In this document: one piece after another, positions 25,215-34,033 of the stretch
How positions within the stretch are numbered: position 1 is the stretch's first letter
Layout: each line of letters opens with the position of its first letter
NCBI RefSeq assembly: GCF_016862435.1
Contig: NZ_BOMY01000041.1
Span: forward strand, 1-64,000
Reading direction: 5' to 3'
Length of the DNA stretch: 64,000 nt
Source: Paractinoplanes tereljensis
GTDB taxonomy: Bacteria > Actinomycetota > Actinomycetes > Mycobacteriales > Micromonosporaceae
Notes under the pieces: generated by a model
Seen by the model: the letters and a program-made list of their open reading frames with translations, nothing else
Told to the model about the DNA's origin: nothing
The model's database searches: none
Made by a program: the position numbers and the translations under genes

Positions 25215-26408
25215 ATGACACCGCCTCGTGCAGTGATCTCCGGAGCCAGCATCGCCGGGCTCTCGGTTGCGTTCTGGCTGCGACGCACCGGTTGGAACGT
25301 GACCGTCATCGAACGCGCCCCGAGCTTCCGCGACGGCGGCCAGAACGTCGACATTCGCGGCGTCGCCCGCGAGATCCTCGACCGGATGGGCCTGTTCGAC
25401 GCCGTCAAGGCCCAGAACACCACCGAGACCGGCACGGTGTTCGTCAACGCCACCGGCGAGGTACGCGCCGAGCTGCCCTCCGACGGCCCGAACGGCGCCA
25501 CCGCCGAACTCGAGGTGCTCCGCGGCGACCTCGCCCGCACCATCCTCGACAACCTCCCCGAGGGAGTGACGTTCCGCTACGGCGACACCATCGAGGAGGT
25601 AACCGACGGCCCCGACGGCATCACCCTCACCACCGCCTCGGGCCGCTCTCTCGACGCGGACATGCTGGTCATTGCCGAAGGCGTACGCTCAACGACCCGC
25701 GACCGCCTCTTCGGCGCCGAGGTCGACCGCCGCGAACTGGGCATCACCATGGTCTTCGGCACCATCCCGCGCACAGCCGGCGATGACGACCGGTGGCGCT
25801 GGTACAACGCGGTCGGCGGACGCCAGATCCACCTGCGGCCCGACAACCACGGCACCACCCGCGCGATCCTCTCCTACGCCCGCGGCGACGACCTCACCCG
25901 CCTCGACCGGCCCGAAGCCCTGGCAAAAGTCCGGGAACGGTACGCCGACGCCGGTTGGGAGGCACCGCGCATCCTGGACGCGTTCGACACCTCCGACGAC
26001 GTCTACATCGACCAACTCACCCAGATCCGCATGACCACCTGGCACCGCGGCCGAGTTGTCCTGGCCGGCGACGCCGGCTGGTGCGTCACCCCCATGGGCG
26101 GCGGAGGCGCCTCACTCGCCCTCACCAGCGGCTACGTCCTCGCCGCCTACCTCGCACAGGAACCCGGCAACCTGGAAACAGCCCTCACCGCGTACGAGAA
26201 ATGGATGCGCCCGCTGGTCGACGACGTCCAGCACCTCCCCCGCGGACTCGAACACTTCGCCTACCCACAAACCCGATTCGGGCTGGCACTGCGCAGCCAG
26301 GTCGACCGGATCATGACCTCGCGTTTGCTCGCACCCCTGACCGCCAGGCTCACCCAGGTCGCCGAGACCAACCAGACCCTCCCGCAGATCCAGGTCGCAA
26401 ACGTATGA
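25215..26408 (+). CDS. FAD-dependent monooxygenase
   Basis: The start chosen is the ATG at 25215 (397 aa), because the ATG at 25176 would leave only 34 bp for two divergent promoters; AGGAAG lies 12 bases upstream. Class A flavoprotein monooxygenase features are a Rossmann start (AVISGASIAGLSVAFWL), a DG-like motif (IAEGVRSTTRDRLF) and the FAD ribityl motif (LAGDAGWCVTPMGGGGASLAL). Relatives hydroxylate aromatic compounds or inactivate antibiotics such as tetracyclines. Substrate unknown. Control by the adjacent MarR protein is likely. Confidence 0.87.
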   Translation: MTPPRAVISGASIAGLSVAFWLRRTGWNVTVIERAPSFRDGGQNVDIRGVAREILDRMGLFDAVKAQNTTETGTVFVNATGEVRAELPSDGPNGATAELEVLRGDLARTILDNLPEGVTFRYGDTIEEVTDGPDGITLTTASGRSLDADMLVIAEGVRSTTRDRLFGAEVDRRELGITMVFGTIPRTAGDDDRWRWYNAVGGRQIHLRPDNHGTTRAILSYARGDDLTRLDRPEALAKVRERYADAGWEAPRILDAFDTSDDVYIDQLTQIRMTTWHRGRVVLAGDAGWCVTPMGGGGASLALTSGYVLAAYLAQEPGNLETALTAYEKWMRPLVDDVQHLPRGLEHFAYPQTRFGLALRSQVDRIMTSRLLAPLTARLTQVAETNQTLPQIQVANV

Positions 26409-26448
26409 GCCCGGCCATCGAGAGCTACGGACCTGCGTCCGAGGCCAT

Positions 26449-26471
26449 CGACGCCCACACGGTGGGCGTCG
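26449..26471. terminator. Hairpin downstream of the monooxygenase gene
   Basis: CGACGCCCAC (26449-26458) and GTGGGCGTCG (26462-26471) form a perfect 10-bp stem with a 3-base loop, 41 bp after the monooxygenase stop. No U-tract. The remaining sequence up to 26631 shows no gene. Confidence 0.5.
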
Positions 26472-26631
26472 AGGCCGCCCTCGCCGGGCATGAATTGGTA
26501 CTGCGCAGGCTCAACGCTGGAGAAGCCACGACACGACAGCCCGATGCATCTTCGAGCTTTGCTTCTCACAGACGCGCCGCGAGTTCTCATCGATCGAATG
26601 ACCAGAGCCGAACCACCGCCCTGGCACGCAG

Positions 26632-27633
26632 TCAACCCGTACTGCCCAGTGGACCCTTTCCGTTCGGCTTAGGCAGTTCGTCGTCCCAGCCATCGCCGTC
26701 TGCGGTCAGCTGAGAGGCTCGCTCCTCGCCGTCGGAGCGGAACCGTCTGCCTACGCTGATCACTTCGTCCGGCCGCATAAGGTTCTTGTCCGCCAGGTAC
26801 TTGGCGCGTTCCCAGTCCCGGTTTTCGGAGTCCACGTCGTACTGGTGCTGCTGGGCCTGAACCTCGGCGGTCATCCTGATCGCACCCTCGATGTCTCCCG
26901 GATTGTTCTCCAGGTGCATCGCGATCAGGTCCTGCAGGCTCCTCGGGCGGCCGGCCAGCGCCTCCCGCTCACGGTCCGTCTGCTCCAGGCGGCCACTCTG
27001 TTCGATGAGGGCGAGGAGATTCTGGCGACGGGCCTCTTCAGCTTCCCGCTGGTGCTCCGCGGTTCGCGCCCGGTTCTCCAGCCTCGCCGCCTGCTCCCGG
27101 CGCAGGAGTCCGGCGGCCTCCGGGTCCGGATCCAGCCGGACCCGGCACCCGTATAGCTCGATGCAGCCCCCGACCGTGGCGGGGAGCCGGAACCGCTGGT
27201 TGACCGCGTCTTCGGCCTCCCGGACCTCGTCCACCCCGAACTTCGCGGTGACCCCGTGCAACAGCGGAGTGACGTAACCGGCCACCACAGCGATCCCGTT
27301 CTCGATGTTGCGACGGACAACCTCGATCGGATCGACGACCCGGAAGCCGACGTTCACCTCGGCTGGGAAGCGGTAGATGCCGCCCTGGGCGGGTGGCGCC
27401 GACCGGCGAAGGTGATAGCGGTGGTGATGGTCGCTCACGTCGACCTCGTAACGGTGCCGGAAGCGGCGGTTCCTGAGCTGCTCACCCCACGAGAGAGGCC
27501 GGCCGCCTTCCAGCATCTCGGCGCAACCGTCGGCCGTGGTGTAGACGATCGCGACGCTCGGCGGCCGGGAACGTTGTGCAGGCCCGTCGAATGCGGACAC
27601 GTGGTCGCGCCGGAGAATCAGCGGAACTTCCAT
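26632..27633 (-). CDS. SPFH/band-7-like protein, third gene of the TIR operon
   Basis: The ATG at 27633 follows GAGAGGTG at a spacing of 9 (a GTG at 27645 overlapping the upstream stop is an alternative), giving 333 aa. Residues about 85-180 resemble an SPFH domain (VNVGFRVVDPIEVVRRNIENGI, then GGCIELYGCRVRLDPD). They are followed by a charged Glu/Arg-rich helical segment (about 180-255), probably a coiled coil for oligomerisation, as in stomatin-like proteins. No transmembrane helix is evident. SPFH proteins scaffold membranes; here it may anchor the TIR/NTPase system. The domain call is moderately secure. Confidence 0.55.
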   Translation of the reverse strand: MEVPLILRRDHVSAFDGPAQRSRPPSVAIVYTTADGCAEMLEGGRPLSWGEQLRNRRFRHRYEVDVSDHHHRYHLRRSAPPAQGGIYRFPAEVNVGFRVVDPIEVVRRNIENGIAVVAGYVTPLLHGVTAKFGVDEVREAEDAVNQRFRLPATVGGCIELYGCRVRLDPDPEAAGLLRREQAARLENRARTAEHQREAEEARRQNLLALIEQSGRLEQTDREREALAGRPRSLQDLIAMHLENNPGDIEGAIRMTAEVQAQQHQYDVDSENRDWERAKYLADKNLMRPDEVISVGRRFRSDGEERASQLTADGDGWDDELPKPNGKGPLGSTG

Positions 27634-27641
27634 GGTGGTGT

Positions 27642-29855
27642 TCACCTCTCAATGCGCTCATGCGCCAGTACAGCCTGCGTAGCCGCGGCGACCTTCGGCA
27701 TGGGAGTCAGACCGCCTTCGTCGCCCCACTTGCGGGCTTGACGCTCGATTGCCGAGCCTGCCCAACGGTCCGCCTCCGCGACCGCGCGGATGAGCCGGGC
27801 GAAAGCCGCTAGGACCGAGGGGTCGGACTCGGCGTCTCTCGCCCAAGAACGCAGCACCGTTTCGGCGTAGTAGATGTAGTCGCCACCCGCCAACATCCTG
27901 GCCCAGAGGAGGGAGAGCGGCCGGCGCAGATAATCGTGTTCTTGGGCGAGGAGCAACAGGGTCGGCCACCGGATGAGTTCGCCCTGTTCTCCGGGCACCT
28001 CGGTCGTCACGGTGTTGGCGACACGCAGGAAGATCAACTGCGCGCCGGCGACGCGGCGGGAGTCGAGCAGGCCGCGTTGCAGCACGTCGTACATAACGGG
28101 AGCGATCGTCTCGACCTCCTGAACCAGGAGGTTGGCAAAGGCCATGCCGACACTTCGGCGCACGTCCGGATCGTCGACTGCGGCGAGACGCTCCAGCGAC
28201 CGGACCGGTGCGGCAAGATCCGCGTGTCCGAGCCGGTTGCCGAGCGCGAGTGCCGCGGTGCATCGTGCTCCGACCCCTTCCGAGCGGTAGAGGAGCTCTA
28301 CGAACGCGGCGATCGCGGGCTGCAGCGCCGCCGACCGCGCCGCCACTCGCAGGACGTCCGCGACCGCCTCGTGCCGTTGGCTGTTACCGCTGGTTGCCCA
28401 GCCCAGCAATAGTCTGCGTCGTACGTAGTCGAAGCCGAAGGTGGCAAGCACGCCGACCGCGACACCGGCGCGGACCCGGACCTGCTCGGAGGACGCGACG
28501 ACCAGCTCGCCCAGCCAGTCGAGCAGGTGCCCTTGAATCCGGTAGCCCTTCCAGGCCCGAGCAACAATTCGCGCTGAGTAACTGGTGTCGCGATAGGACA
28601 CTGCGGTGGCGGGCACGTAGCCGGTGTCGGTACGTACCTTGGTATCGATCACCCGTGCCTGAAGCATCCGCCACAGCCGGTCCGGGGAGGTGCGGAAGGG
28701 GTTGTGGTGGAGGTCCTCCACCCGCAGCGTCCGGTCCGGGGCCAGTACGACCGGACCGCCGCTGGACAATCGCTCGCGTAGACGGCTCGCGGCGTCGGCC
28801 ACATCCTCCAGCGGCAATCCGTCCAGCACGGCCAGCGCGATGGCGAAGCTCCACAGCTCCAGATCGTCGAGATTGTCGAACCAGGTATCGAATTCATCGG
28901 CGTGCCGGCGCAGCAACATACTTTTGATCTTGAGCGCGTCGACCGGGTCACCCGCTCGGCTCAGGAGCCTCGCCAGATCGGCCGTCACCTGACAGGTTAT
29001 TCCTTCGCGTTCGAGCGTGTCCGTGATCAGCCCGGCCACGTCGGGCTCCGCCAGTGTTACTGCCGCTCGAGCCTCATCGTCCAGCCAATGGCCAAGATGT
29101 CGCCGGAGGATCTCCCGCAACGGCGGTGCGGACGGGAGAGTCATTTCGTATTGCAGCAGACCGCTGTCCCCCAGCGGGGAGTCCTGGGCCATGGTGATGA
29201 CGAGACGCGCATCAGCAGCCTTGAGCGCCGCCTCCAGGCTGTTGACAAGATAGGCGTTAAGCTGAGCCGACTTCTCCGGGAGACAGAGCAGGAATCCCGC
29301 CCCGCGCGTCACTCGCCCGTGGGTCAGCTGCTCGGCCATCTTCTCCAGGTCGATGTGCGGGTCCAGGCTGTAGATGACGGTCGTCTCCACCGTCTGGAGG
29401 AGCCGAATGGCCATGGTGGAGCGGCCCTGTCCCACCGTGCCGCGCAGCAGCACCGTCCGTCGGTCACGGAAGTCGAGCCGGTAGCCGGTCCACCCGTCGG
29501 GCTCGACGAAGGCGAGACGGGCAACCTCCTCCAGAGTCGGCGACAACGGCCGAAGCGTCGTCGTCTGCCCGCTCGACAACTGGACGACGATCTTGTCACC
29601 GCTGACCGCGTCGCCGGCGATACGTTGCTGCGCGTCGCGAACCGAGCGGTACCGGTCTGACGCGGAGCCGGATCGGTCTTCCTCCAGCCCTTCAGCGGCC
29701 TTTGCCGGCGCCTCCGACGCGTTGTCACCACCGGCCGTGTCCGCCGTGCCGCCGCTCTCACCCGCGTTGCCGTGGCCGTCCGCGCCGCTGTCAGCCCCGC
29801 CGCTCGAGGACTCGTCGGACGCGGGCGCCCCATCGAGCTTCTCATCCGCGCTCAC
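27642..29855 (-). CDS. STAND-like NTPase with degenerate P-loop, second gene of the TIR operon
   Basis: This 737-aa protein starts with a GTG at 29855 that overlaps the TIR stop (GTGA). Residues 1-70 are low-complexity Ser/Gly/Asp/Ala. IAGDAVSGDK (79-88) matches a motif at the TIR protein's C-terminus. The P-loop-like GTVGQGRST (139-147) has Arg in place of the usual Lys, so nucleotide hydrolysis may be lost. The C-terminal half (about 430-700) is helical with repeat-like units (VRVRAGVAVGVLATFG, VGARCTAALALGNRLG), resembling HEAT-type sensor repeats. STAND proteins sense ligands and oligomerise; it probably couples sensing to the TIR effector. Confidence 0.6.
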   Translation of the reverse strand: MSADEKLDGAPASDESSSGGADSGADGHGNAGESGGTADTAGGDNASEAPAKAAEGLEEDRSGSASDRYRSVRDAQQRIAGDAVSGDKIVVQLSSGQTTTLRPLSPTLEEVARLAFVEPDGWTGYRLDFRDRRTVLLRGTVGQGRSTMAIRLLQTVETTVIYSLDPHIDLEKMAEQLTHGRVTRGAGFLLCLPEKSAQLNAYLVNSLEAALKAADARLVITMAQDSPLGDSGLLQYEMTLPSAPPLREILRRHLGHWLDDEARAAVTLAEPDVAGLITDTLEREGITCQVTADLARLLSRAGDPVDALKIKSMLLRRHADEFDTWFDNLDDLELWSFAIALAVLDGLPLEDVADAASRLRERLSSGGPVVLAPDRTLRVEDLHHNPFRTSPDRLWRMLQARVIDTKVRTDTGYVPATAVSYRDTSYSARIVARAWKGYRIQGHLLDWLGELVVASSEQVRVRAGVAVGVLATFGFDYVRRRLLLGWATSGNSQRHEAVADVLRVAARSAALQPAIAAFVELLYRSEGVGARCTAALALGNRLGHADLAAPVRSLERLAAVDDPDVRRSVGMAFANLLVQEVETIAPVMYDVLQRGLLDSRRVAGAQLIFLRVANTVTTEVPGEQGELIRWPTLLLLAQEHDYLRRPLSLLWARMLAGGDYIYYAETVLRSWARDAESDPSVLAAFARLIRAVAEADRWAGSAIERQARKWGDEGGLTPMPKVAAATQAVLAHERIER

Positions 29856-30985
29856 TGATGACCCTGCTCTCGGCTGGGTGAATGCTTGTCACCCCGCACG
29901 TAGTCACCGGCGATCTGGTTCTCGATGATCGAGTCGTAGTTGTTGAAGTGCACGCCGGCACCAGTGGGCGGCGTCGGCGTCGGCTTTGACGCGAGCCGCA
30001 GGCCGGGCGGCGACGAATAGCCCGGCACGTGCACCCATGACCGAGGCATGCCATCGTCGGAGGGCACCGGAAGGTAGGTAGCGGGGTCAGCCAGCTCAGG
30101 GTGGGTCCGCACATGCGCGTCGTAGAAATCGTTGGGGATGACCAAGACGAGGCCCGCACCGGTCGCACGGCGGCGCACAGCGGTCACGGCCGGTTGTGCC
30201 AGGAGCCGGGTCAGCTGGTCGCGCGGGTCCACGCCACGCGTTGTGGCGCTCTGTACGCCAACCAGCACCCGTAGCGGGGCGCCGTCTGGTGCGGAGCGCG
30301 TTGACAGGGCGTGTTCCATTGACGACAGGAACCCGGACACCACTCGGATCGGCTCTACGGTGGACGGGAATTCCGCGATCAGCCCGAACACCCGGCGAAT
30401 GATCTCGACAGCGGGCAGGCCGGCATCAGAAGCCGCCAAGGTCACCGCCTCGCTCAGCCCAGACAAGTCCGCCTCGTGACCGGCAGGCTGCAAGACCATC
30501 ACCGTTCCGGGCACTGACGTATCGGAGACGATCGACGCGATCTCGTCGATCAGTTGCGGAATGTCACGTTGCATCCCCCGGGTTCGCAACCGCCACCGCT
30601 GCCGATGCGCGAGGTCGGCAATGCCGCTCGGCAGATCCGACACCTTGAGGTCAGGCACGTCGCCGACCAAGACCGGTACAACGGCGATCCCCATGGTGAG
30701 GGCCCATTCAATCTCCCGGCGAACGAAATCATCCGGGTCGTCCACGCGCCGCCTGCCGTGCTCATCGGCGGCCAGCCACCGGGCTCCGCAGACCACCATC
30801 AGCACAGAGCTCTTGGCGAGTCTGCCCCACAGCTGGGGACGGAAGTCCACCCCGAGCCCGATCGAACGGTTGTCGCGGAAGACACGGTCCCGCCCGAAGC
30901 GCTCGCAGAGTTTCTCGTCGAGCAGGACGGCAACGCCAGGCTCGTCGTCGCTCCGATAATTGACAAAGATGTCCCCCACAAGCAT
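29852..30985 (-). CDS. TIR-domain effector-like protein, first gene of the operon
   Basis: The protein has 377 aa from the ATG at 30985; a GTG at 30979 has better ribosome-site spacing (GAGGA). The N-terminal TIR domain (about 1-140) shows IFVNYRSDDEP, RDRVFRDNRSIGLGVDFR, VVCGARWL and DDFVRREIEWALTMGIAVVPVLVG. E91 is a candidate catalytic glutamate for NAD+ cleavage. The middle region (about 165-290) is an unassigned helical domain. The C-terminus ends in NNYDSIIENQIAGDYVRGDK. Bacterial TIR proteins commonly degrade NAD+ or make signal nucleotides during phage defence. Defence function here is inference from architecture. Confidence 0.75.
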   Translation of the reverse strand: MLVGDIFVNYRSDDEPGVAVLLDEKLCERFGRDRVFRDNRSIGLGVDFRPQLWGRLAKSSVLMVVCGARWLAADEHGRRRVDDPDDFVRREIEWALTMGIAVVPVLVGDVPDLKVSDLPSGIADLAHRQRWRLRTRGMQRDIPQLIDEIASIVSDTSVPGTVMVLQPAGHEADLSGLSEAVTLAASDAGLPAVEIIRRVFGLIAEFPSTVEPIRVVSGFLSSMEHALSTRSAPDGAPLRVLVGVQSATTRGVDPRDQLTRLLAQPAVTAVRRRATGAGLVLVIPNDFYDAHVRTHPELADPATYLPVPSDDGMPRSWVHVPGYSSPPGLRLASKPTPTPPTGAGVHFNNYDSIIENQIAGDYVRGDKHSPSREQGHQ

Positions 30986-31229
30986 TCCTCACCGTGATTG
31001 GTACGACGTTGATCGCAACGTGTCGGACGCGCGAAGCAATCGTTTCGAGGTCCCCGCCGGTCAACAAGGGATTCCTGGTGCCATGGCAAACGGGCAACGG
31101 GAAACGGCCACGCCTCACTCGACGGCGTTCGTCATCGGTGAATCGAAAGTCTGTAAAGGGTTCGCGCTGCCGACGACGGCGATGATGGGCTGCGGGTGAC
31201 TCCCAAACCGAATTGTCGAAATTTGGACT

Positions 31230-32537
31230 TCAGGTTTGGGCCTCGTGCAGGCGGAGCAACATGCGCGCAGCCGCAGGCTGTGCGTGTCGACGGCGCAGGA
31301 CCCCGCCTAGACGGTGCAGATCGGCGGCGATCGTGGACGAGCGCAGCACCGCCTGGTCGTCCAGCACCCCGTCCGCCACCGCGCAGGCCTCTTCCACTTG
31401 GTCCGAGGCCGCCAGAGCGAGGGCGCGCCGGGCGGCGAATCGCGCTCGCGCCCGTAAGGCATGCGGCGGCGTTCGCCGCACCGTCTCGTCCAGCATGGTG
31501 GCCGCGCCGGACGCGTCGCCCAGGTCGTACAGCGACCAGCCGGCAGCCGCCTGCGTGAGGTCGTCGACGTGGGTGCAGCCGATGATCGGCGCCTGCTTGC
31601 GTGGCGGGTCGGCCGCCAATAGCGTGCGAGCCGCGTCGAGCGCCCGGAGACAGTCGTCGCGCCGGTGCGCCAGGGCGTGTCCCTGAGCTTCCCGCTGCGC
31701 CCCCAGGCCTCGAATCCGAGGGCGGGATCCGCTGTGCTGAGCTTGCTGGGCCAGTTTGACAGTTTCCGACGCGTCGCCTCGGTACATCGCGATCAGCGCG
31801 CGACGGACCATCGCATACCCGGCCATTCCCTCGTTCCCCGCCGCGCCGGCGTAACGCACAGCCTGGTCGGTCCACCACAGCGCGCCAGCGTCGTCACCCG
31901 CTTCCTGCGCCATCCAGCCCGTGAATTCGGCGTAATCGGCGACGAGCGCCAAAGCGCGCCTGCGGTCGCTGCCGCTGTACCGGCCGGCGAGCAGGCTGAG
32001 GCTGTGCGCGTGAGCGGTCAGGATTGGGATCACCAACCTCGCGTCGACCTGCTGCCCGAGTGCGCGGAGCTGTTGGAACCAGCAGCTGAAGGTCTCCAGC
32101 GGCGACGAATTGACCAGAAGTGGTCCGGCGGTCGAATCTGCCGGGTCGCCCAGCCCGGCCGCGCTCAACAGACCGGTGGCAAGCAATTCACGACGGGTGG
32201 CCATCAGAAAGCGCATGCGTTCAGGCGAATTCAGGTTGAACACCAGCACCTCGATCTTGTTGCCGTCGACCAGGCGATTTCGCGCTCGGTCGCCTCCGCC
32301 TGCCACCATTGCGTCGCCATCGGCCAGCGAGATCAAGGCGCCGTCACATCCGAGGGCCCTGTCACACAGCCGGGCAAGATCTTCACTCGGCCCTTTGACG
32401 GCGTTCTCCACTTTGCTGAGGTGCCCCTTGCTGTAGTGGACAATCCGGGCAAGAGCATCCAGCGACAGACCCGCCTCCACGCGCCTCCGGCGCAGCTCGA
32501 TACCGAACAGTCTGCCGATCTGCCCCACGAAAATCAC
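31230..32537 (-). CDS. XRE-family regulator with C-terminal TPR-like helices
   Basis: This 435-aa protein begins with a GTG at 32537 behind GGGAAA. The N-terminal helix-turn-helix is IELRRRRVEAGLSLDALARIVHYSKGHLSKVENAVKGPS (residues 13-51, motif positions given). The remaining 350 residues are helical and contain paired-helix repeats (ALALVADYAEFTGWMAQEAGD, ALDAARTLL). This is a common actinobacterial architecture for pleiotropic regulators. It lies 244 bp upstream of the TIR operon in the same orientation and may control it, but could be independent. The gap 30986-31229 contains no visible gene. Confidence 0.8.
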   Translation of the reverse strand: MIFVGQIGRLFGIELRRRRVEAGLSLDALARIVHYSKGHLSKVENAVKGPSEDLARLCDRALGCDGALISLADGDAMVAGGGDRARNRLVDGNKIEVLVFNLNSPERMRFLMATRRELLATGLLSAAGLGDPADSTAGPLLVNSSPLETFSCWFQQLRALGQQVDARLVIPILTAHAHSLSLLAGRYSGSDRRRALALVADYAEFTGWMAQEAGDDAGALWWTDQAVRYAGAAGNEGMAGYAMVRRALIAMYRGDASETVKLAQQAQHSGSRPRIRGLGAQREAQGHALAHRRDDCLRALDAARTLLAADPPRKQAPIIGCTHVDDLTQAAAGWSLYDLGDASGAATMLDETVRRTPPHALRARARFAARRALALAASDQVEEACAVADGVLDDQAVLRSSTIAADLHRLGGVLRRRHAQPAAARMLLRLHEAQT

Positions 32538-32739
32538 CGCGTTTCCCGTTGTCGGCCTTACGCCATCGTGGGTGCATCGACGGGGATCGTCATCCCGAGG
32601 TAGTCGTCAGATCAAGGACAGTCGCTCGCTGAGCACTGCAAGCGCGGTCTGACAGGAGGCGGGCTACCACCCCCCTCTGCAGCGCGACCTGCACCGCCTG
32701 GGCGTCACGGTCCAGATGCCTGCGTCGAAGGTGACCGGA

Positions 32740-33144
32740 TCATGACTGCAGGGCCGTCACCAGGGTGAACGTGAGCAGCAGGGTCAGCCAGTAGAACGCT
32801 TCCCGGCGGATCAGGAACCAGGCCGCCGCGGTCGCGGCGAGAAGGAAGGCGAAGACCACCGCGACCGTACGGGGTGCTACCCCGAAGATCTCGATGAGGT
32901 TGTCCGCGACCAGCGTGCCGAAGACGCTGACCAGCACCACGACCAGCCAGTGCAGCCACCGGACGTACCGGTCCACCGAGAGCTGGACCACCATCATCAC
33001 GGCAAGCACCGTCGTGGTGAGCATGGTGGTGATGCCTAAACCGAGCACGGCTCGCAGTGCGTCGGTCACCGGCTCCCCCACCGCGGCCGCCACCACCAGG
33101 AGGATCCAGAAGAGGACGGTGGCCCTCGGCGTCTTGCTGGTCAT
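32740..33144 (-). CDS. Small integral membrane protein (COG4705-like half)
   Basis: This 134-aa protein has four predicted membrane helices. It reads like one half of the larger protein at 41589-42800: both share PITATFW/ATVLFW, VGE, a GLG...T(D)..TVLAV block, (P/V)W(I/L)(Y/H)W, VVVLVS, GT, D...(E/T)..GV and RREAFYW. Family members are uncharacterised and often lie beside two-component genes. Here it is 150 bp downstream of a response regulator in the same orientation. Confidence 0.7.
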   Translation of the reverse strand: MTSKTPRATVLFWILLVVAAAVGEPVTDALRAVLGLGITTMLTTTVLAVMMVVQLSVDRYVRWLHWLVVVLVSVFGTLVADNLIEIFGVAPRTVAVVFAFLLAATAAAWFLIRREAFYWLTLLLTFTLVTALQS

Positions 33145-33294
33145 GGTGGCACCCTCGCAGCGACTCGCTAAGAGATCGCTGAACGCCGGGCGTACAGCAC
33201 CGCCGATCGTGACGCCGGCCCGCGACCCATGTCTGTTGCCGTTGCTCCACCATGCCGACCACCTTGCGACGGTCGAGCTGAAGGGGGGCTGAAG

Positions 33295-33960
33295 TCAGCC
33301 GGCGATGCGGTACCCCGCTCCGCGGACGGTCTCGATCGCGGCGGCGCCGATCTTCTTGCGCAGGTAGCCGATGTAGACCTCGACGATGTTCGGGTCGCCG
33401 CTGAAGTTGGCGTCCCACACGCTCTCCAGGATCGCCATCTTGGTCATCGCCTGCCCTCGGTGGCGCATCAGGAACTCCAGCATCGCGAACTCCCGCGGCG
33501 TCACCGCGACCGGCTCGCCCGCCCGGGCCACCCGCCGCTCCCCCGGGTCCAGGGTGAGATCGCCGGCCGACAGCACCGCCGGCCGCTCGGGCGCACCCCG
33601 CCGGATCAGCGCGCGCAGCCGGGCGATAAGCACCACGAACGAGAACGGCTTGGTCAGGTAGTCGTCGGCACCGAGATCGAGCGCGTCGGCCTGGTCGTAC
33701 TCGCCGTCCTTGGCGGTCAGCATCAGGATCGGCGTCCAGACCTCGCGTTTGCGCAGCGTGCGGCACACCTCGTAACCGCTGAGGCCGGGCAGCATGATGT
33801 CCAGCACCACCACGTCGTACACCCCGTGCGGCTGCTCGGTGGCCTGCCACAGGCCGTCCACGCCGTCGTGCACGACATCCACCGCGAAGCCGGCCTCGAC
33901 CAGCCCGTCCCGGATCGTCTCGGCCAGGCTGATCTCGTCCTCCACCACCAGAACACGCAT
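33295..33960 (-). CDS. OmpR/PhoB-type response regulator
   Basis: This 221-aa protein has a receiver domain with acidic pocket (VVEDE), phosphorylated Asp54 (VVLDIMLPG), conserved Thr/Ala (MLTAK) and Lys (LTKPF). It ends in a winged helix (VTPREFAMLEFLMRHRGQ, YIGYLRKKIG, IETVRGAGYRI). It is divergent from its probable partner kinase gene at 34034 with 73 bp between them. Confidence 0.92.
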   Translation of the reverse strand: MRVLVVEDEISLAETIRDGLVEAGFAVDVVHDGVDGLWQATEQPHGVYDVVVLDIMLPGLSGYEVCRTLRKREVWTPILMLTAKDGEYDQADALDLGADDYLTKPFSFVVLIARLRALIRRGAPERPAVLSAGDLTLDPGERRVARAGEPVAVTPREFAMLEFLMRHRGQAMTKMAILESVWDANFSGDPNIVEVYIGYLRKKIGAAAIETVRGAGYRIAG

Positions 33961-34033
33961 GTGTCCACCCTGCCCGGTCCGGGGCTGAAAATGCGCTGAA
34001 GATCGCCACCGGGTCACCCTCGGCGCGGATACC

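Noticed and set aside
32538..32739. Possible small gene between the XRE regulator and the membrane protein
   Set aside because: Only short fragments such as LQRDLHRLGVTVQMP appear, with no start, ribosome site or conserved motif.
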